Position numbers and translations under genes: made by a program
Part shown: positions 5,893-6,588 of the stretch, one piece after another
Numbering within the stretch: position 1 is the first letter of the stretch
How the letters are laid out: each line of letters begins with the position of its first letter
The notes under the pieces: model-generated
What the model saw: the letters and a program-made list of their open reading frames with translations, nothing else
Told to the model about the DNA's origin: nothing
The model's database searches: none
Origin: Chitinophagaceae bacterium
Lineage (GTDB): Bacteria > Bacteroidota > Bacteroidia > Chitinophagales > Chitinophagaceae
Direction of reading: 5' to 3'
NCBI GenBank assembly: GCA_003526435.1
Contig: DPWF01000041.1
Location: 1 to 6,588 of the forward strand
DNA length: 6,588 nt

Positions 5893-6255
5893 TTATTTTT
5901 TGGCGTTTTTAATTTCCTGCAATAACAATTCTAATTCACGTATACTGATATCTTTTTGTTTTACCATAAAGGAAACAGCCTCACTGAATGATCCTTCAAA
6001 ATAACCTTCCACCAGGTTGCGGATGGTACTGGATGAATATTCTTCCTTCGACACCAGCGGATAATACCGGTGCATCCTCCCAACAGGTGTTATGCCTACA
6101 AAACCTTTTTCTACCAGTATTTTTAAAATAGTGGCCACCGTATTGGAATGTGGTTTAGGCTCAGGCTGCTGCTCCAGTATATCTTTCAAAAATGCCTCTT
6201 CGAGTTTCCAGATACTGTGCATGATCTGTTCTTCGGCCTTTGTTAATGGTTTCAT
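5893..6255 (-). CDS. BlaI/MecI/CopY-family winged-helix repressor
   Basis: A 120-aa repressor of normal BlaI length (about 120-130 aa). Residues about 3-72 form the winged helix (LTKAEEQIMHSIWKLEEAFLKD, SNTVATILKILVEKGFV with the recognition helix at about 37-50, then GRMHRYYPLVSKEEY). Residues about 75-120 form the helical dimerisation part. BlaI and MecI are inactivated by cleavage before a Phe in this part (Asn-Phe in staphylococcal BlaI); the matching position here appears to be Ser95-Phe96 in EAVSFMVK. First gene of a two-gene operon with the M56 protein, 4 nt apart, the usual regulator-protease pairing. Start ATG 6253-6255 is supported by the conserved N-terminus; no Shine-Dalgarno is seen. 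Two strong dyads in the promoter point to autoregulation. The pair probably controls other envelope genes; nothing here shows a beta-lactamase. Confidence 0.96.
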   Translation of the reverse strand: MKPLTKAEEQIMHSIWKLEEAFLKDILEQQPEPKPHSNTVATILKILVEKGFVGITPVGRMHRYYPLVSKEEYSSSTIRNLVEGYFEGSFSEAVSFMVKQKDISIRELELLLQEIKNAKK

Positions 6256-6279
6256 GGGGGTATGATTTTAAGCTCAGAA

Positions 6280-6310
6280 CAAACCTAAAACTAATTTTTT
6301 AGTTTTACAA
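6280..6310 (-). promoter_or_regulatory. Promoter of the BlaI-type/M56 operon
   Basis: On the minus strand TTG (6308-6310) is followed after 20 nt by TAGGTTTG (6280-6287), an exact match to the Bacteroidota consensus TTG-N17-23-TAnnTTTG. Transcription would start near 6274, giving a leader of about 19 nt before ATG 6255. Both dyads (6287-6306 and 6307-6326) overlap this promoter, the first filling the spacer and the second covering the -33 element. This is the best-supported promoter in the window. Confidence 0.8.
6287..6306. promoter_or_regulatory. BlaI-type operator, dyad A (AAAACTAA-N4-TTAGTTTT)
   Basis: Perfect inverted repeat with 8-bp arms (6287-6294 and 6299-6306) and a four-T centre. 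It lies between the -33 and -7 elements. Its inner layout ACTA-N6-TAGT is identical to that of the adjoining dyad. BlaI-family repressors bind as dimers to such ACTA/TAGT-containing dyads in their own promoters, so autoregulation is the natural reading. Confidence 0.8.
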
Positions 6311-6326
6311 CTATTTTTTTAGTTGT
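6307..6326. promoter_or_regulatory. BlaI-type operator, dyad B (ACAACTA-N6-TAGTTGT)
   Basis: Perfect inverted repeat with 7-bp arms (6307-6313 and 6320-6326) and a six-T centre. Directly adjoins dyad A; the centres (6296.5 and 6316.5) are 20 bp apart, about two helical turns, so two repressor dimers could bind the same face of the DNA. It overlaps the -33 element of the operon promoter. A paired-operator layout is known from bla and mec promoters. Confidence 0.78.
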
Positions 6327-6371
6327 CCTGAAAAAAACTTCGTTAAAGTCATGAAAGCGTTTGGATGGGTG

Positions 6372-6379
6372 TATTTTGC
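6372..6379 (+). promoter_or_regulatory. Weak candidate -7 box (TATTTTGC) of lpxB
   Basis: TATTTTG is one base short of TAnnTTTG. If used, transcription would start near 6385, just where the heptamer repeats begin, so the whole inverted repeat would lie in a leader of about 100 nt. No convincing TTG element is found 17-23 nt upstream; the TTTG at 6360-6363 is too close. Low confidence. Confidence 0.25.
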
Positions 6380-6385
6380 GGCAGC

Positions 6386-6481
6386 GTGAATGATGAATGG
6401 TCAATCGTGAATGGAATAGTGTATGATAAGTATCTACCTACAACACGATTGACAATTGACCATTCACCATTGACCATTCAC
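6386..6481. repeat. Heptanucleotide tandem repeats arranged as an inverted repeat before lpxB
   Basis: On the left are four consecutive 7-mers of form GTSAATN or close to it (6386-6413: GTGAATG, ATGAATG, GTCAATC, GTGAATG). On the right are five 7-mers of the complementary form NATTSAC (6447-6481, including GATTGAC, AATTGAC, CATTCAC). The 21-nt arms 6394-6414 and 6460-6480 match as reverse complements at 20 of 21 positions, with a 45-nt spacer. The last unit ends one base before the lpxB ATG, so a transcript through here could fold into a hairpin reaching the start codon. Heptamer repeats of this kind are known as STRR elements in cyanobacteria; here origin and function are unknown. Confidence 0.8.
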
Positions 6482-6482
6482 G

Positions 6483-6588
6483 ATGAAATACTATCTCATA
6501 TCAGGTGAAGCCAGTGGAGACCTGCATGGCAGCAACCTTATTAAAGAATTGAAACGACAGGATTCTTCAGCAACGATTCGCTGCTGGG
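6483..6588 (+). CDS. lpxB: Lipid-A-disaccharide synthase LpxB (partial, N-terminus only)
   Basis: ATG 6483 opens a frame that stays open to the right edge (35 codons plus one base). The protein begins MKYYLISGEASGDLHGSNLI; the SGEASGDLHG motif near the N-terminus is the signature of LpxB, the GT19 glycosyltransferase that joins UDP-2,3-diacylglucosamine to lipid X to make the lipid A disaccharide at the inner membrane. It shares direction with surE and the small membrane gene but is cut off from them by the opposite-strand BlaI/M56 operon. No Shine-Dalgarno is visible; the bases just upstream belong to the heptamer repeat. The identification rests on the N-terminal motif alone but is distinctive. 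Confidence 0.95.
   Translation, partial: MKYYLISGEASGDLHGSNLIKELKRQDSSATIRCW

Noticed and set aside
6386..6481. CRISPR-like array
   Set aside because: Units are 7 bp, contiguous without spacers and in two opposed orientations, with no cas gene in the window.

Overview
The window looks like a chromosomal stretch from a Bacteroidota bacterium, most likely a Chitinophagaceae-type genome. I infer this from several points: a DUF5916/CBM9-like outer-membrane-type protein, a BlaI–M56 pair whose sensor carries TonB-plug-like and TonB C-terminal domains, starts without clear Shine-Dalgarno sequences, and several matches or near matches to the Bacteroidota promoter pattern TTG-N17-23-TAnnTTTG. The base composition is moderately AT-rich. 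I ran no database search, so all family calls rest on motifs read by eye.

Layout from left to right. (1) Positions 1-1325, minus strand: the N-terminal half of a secreted DUF5916 family protein that runs off the left edge, preceded by a -7 box and a 20-bp dyad. (2) Positions 1385-1424: a strong intrinsic terminator for the next gene. (3) Positions 1434-2189, minus strand: an XRE/S24 (LexA/CI-like) repressor with an intact cleavage site, Ser/Lys dyad and C-terminal coiled coil. Its promoter carries two dyads sharing CTAA-N5-TTAG. (4) Diverging from it, positions 2307-3388, plus strand: surE followed by a small three-helix membrane protein whose start overlaps the surE stop (TGATG). (5) Positions 3391-3455: a perfect 26-bp-arm palindromic repeat. 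(6) Positions 3516-6255, minus strand: a two-gene operon, a BlaI-type repressor followed by a 790-aa M56 (BlaR1-like) membrane metalloprotease. The extracytoplasmic part of the protease contains an N-acetylmuramoyl-L-alanine amidase (Amidase_3), a TonB-plug-like segment and a TonB C-terminal domain. (7) Positions 6280-6326: the promoter of that operon, with two dyads whose centres are exactly 20 bp apart. (8) Positions 6386-6481: a heptamer tandem repeat arranged as an inverted repeat, ending one base before the lpxB start. (9) Positions 6483-6588, plus strand: the first 35 codons of lpxB.

How the parts may work together. surE, the small membrane gene and lpxB read in one direction and resemble a housekeeping/envelope cluster. 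The BlaI/M56 operon sits between them in the opposite direction and is bracketed by two different intergenic repeats, so it looks like an inserted module. The most notable item is the 790-aa protein. It keeps the protease half of a BlaR1 signal transducer, but in place of the penicillin-binding sensor it has a peptidoglycan amidase with all expected metal and catalytic residues, plus TonB-type domains. This suggests a signalling system that couples cell-wall cleavage or muropeptide status to derepression of a BlaI regulon. That role is inference.
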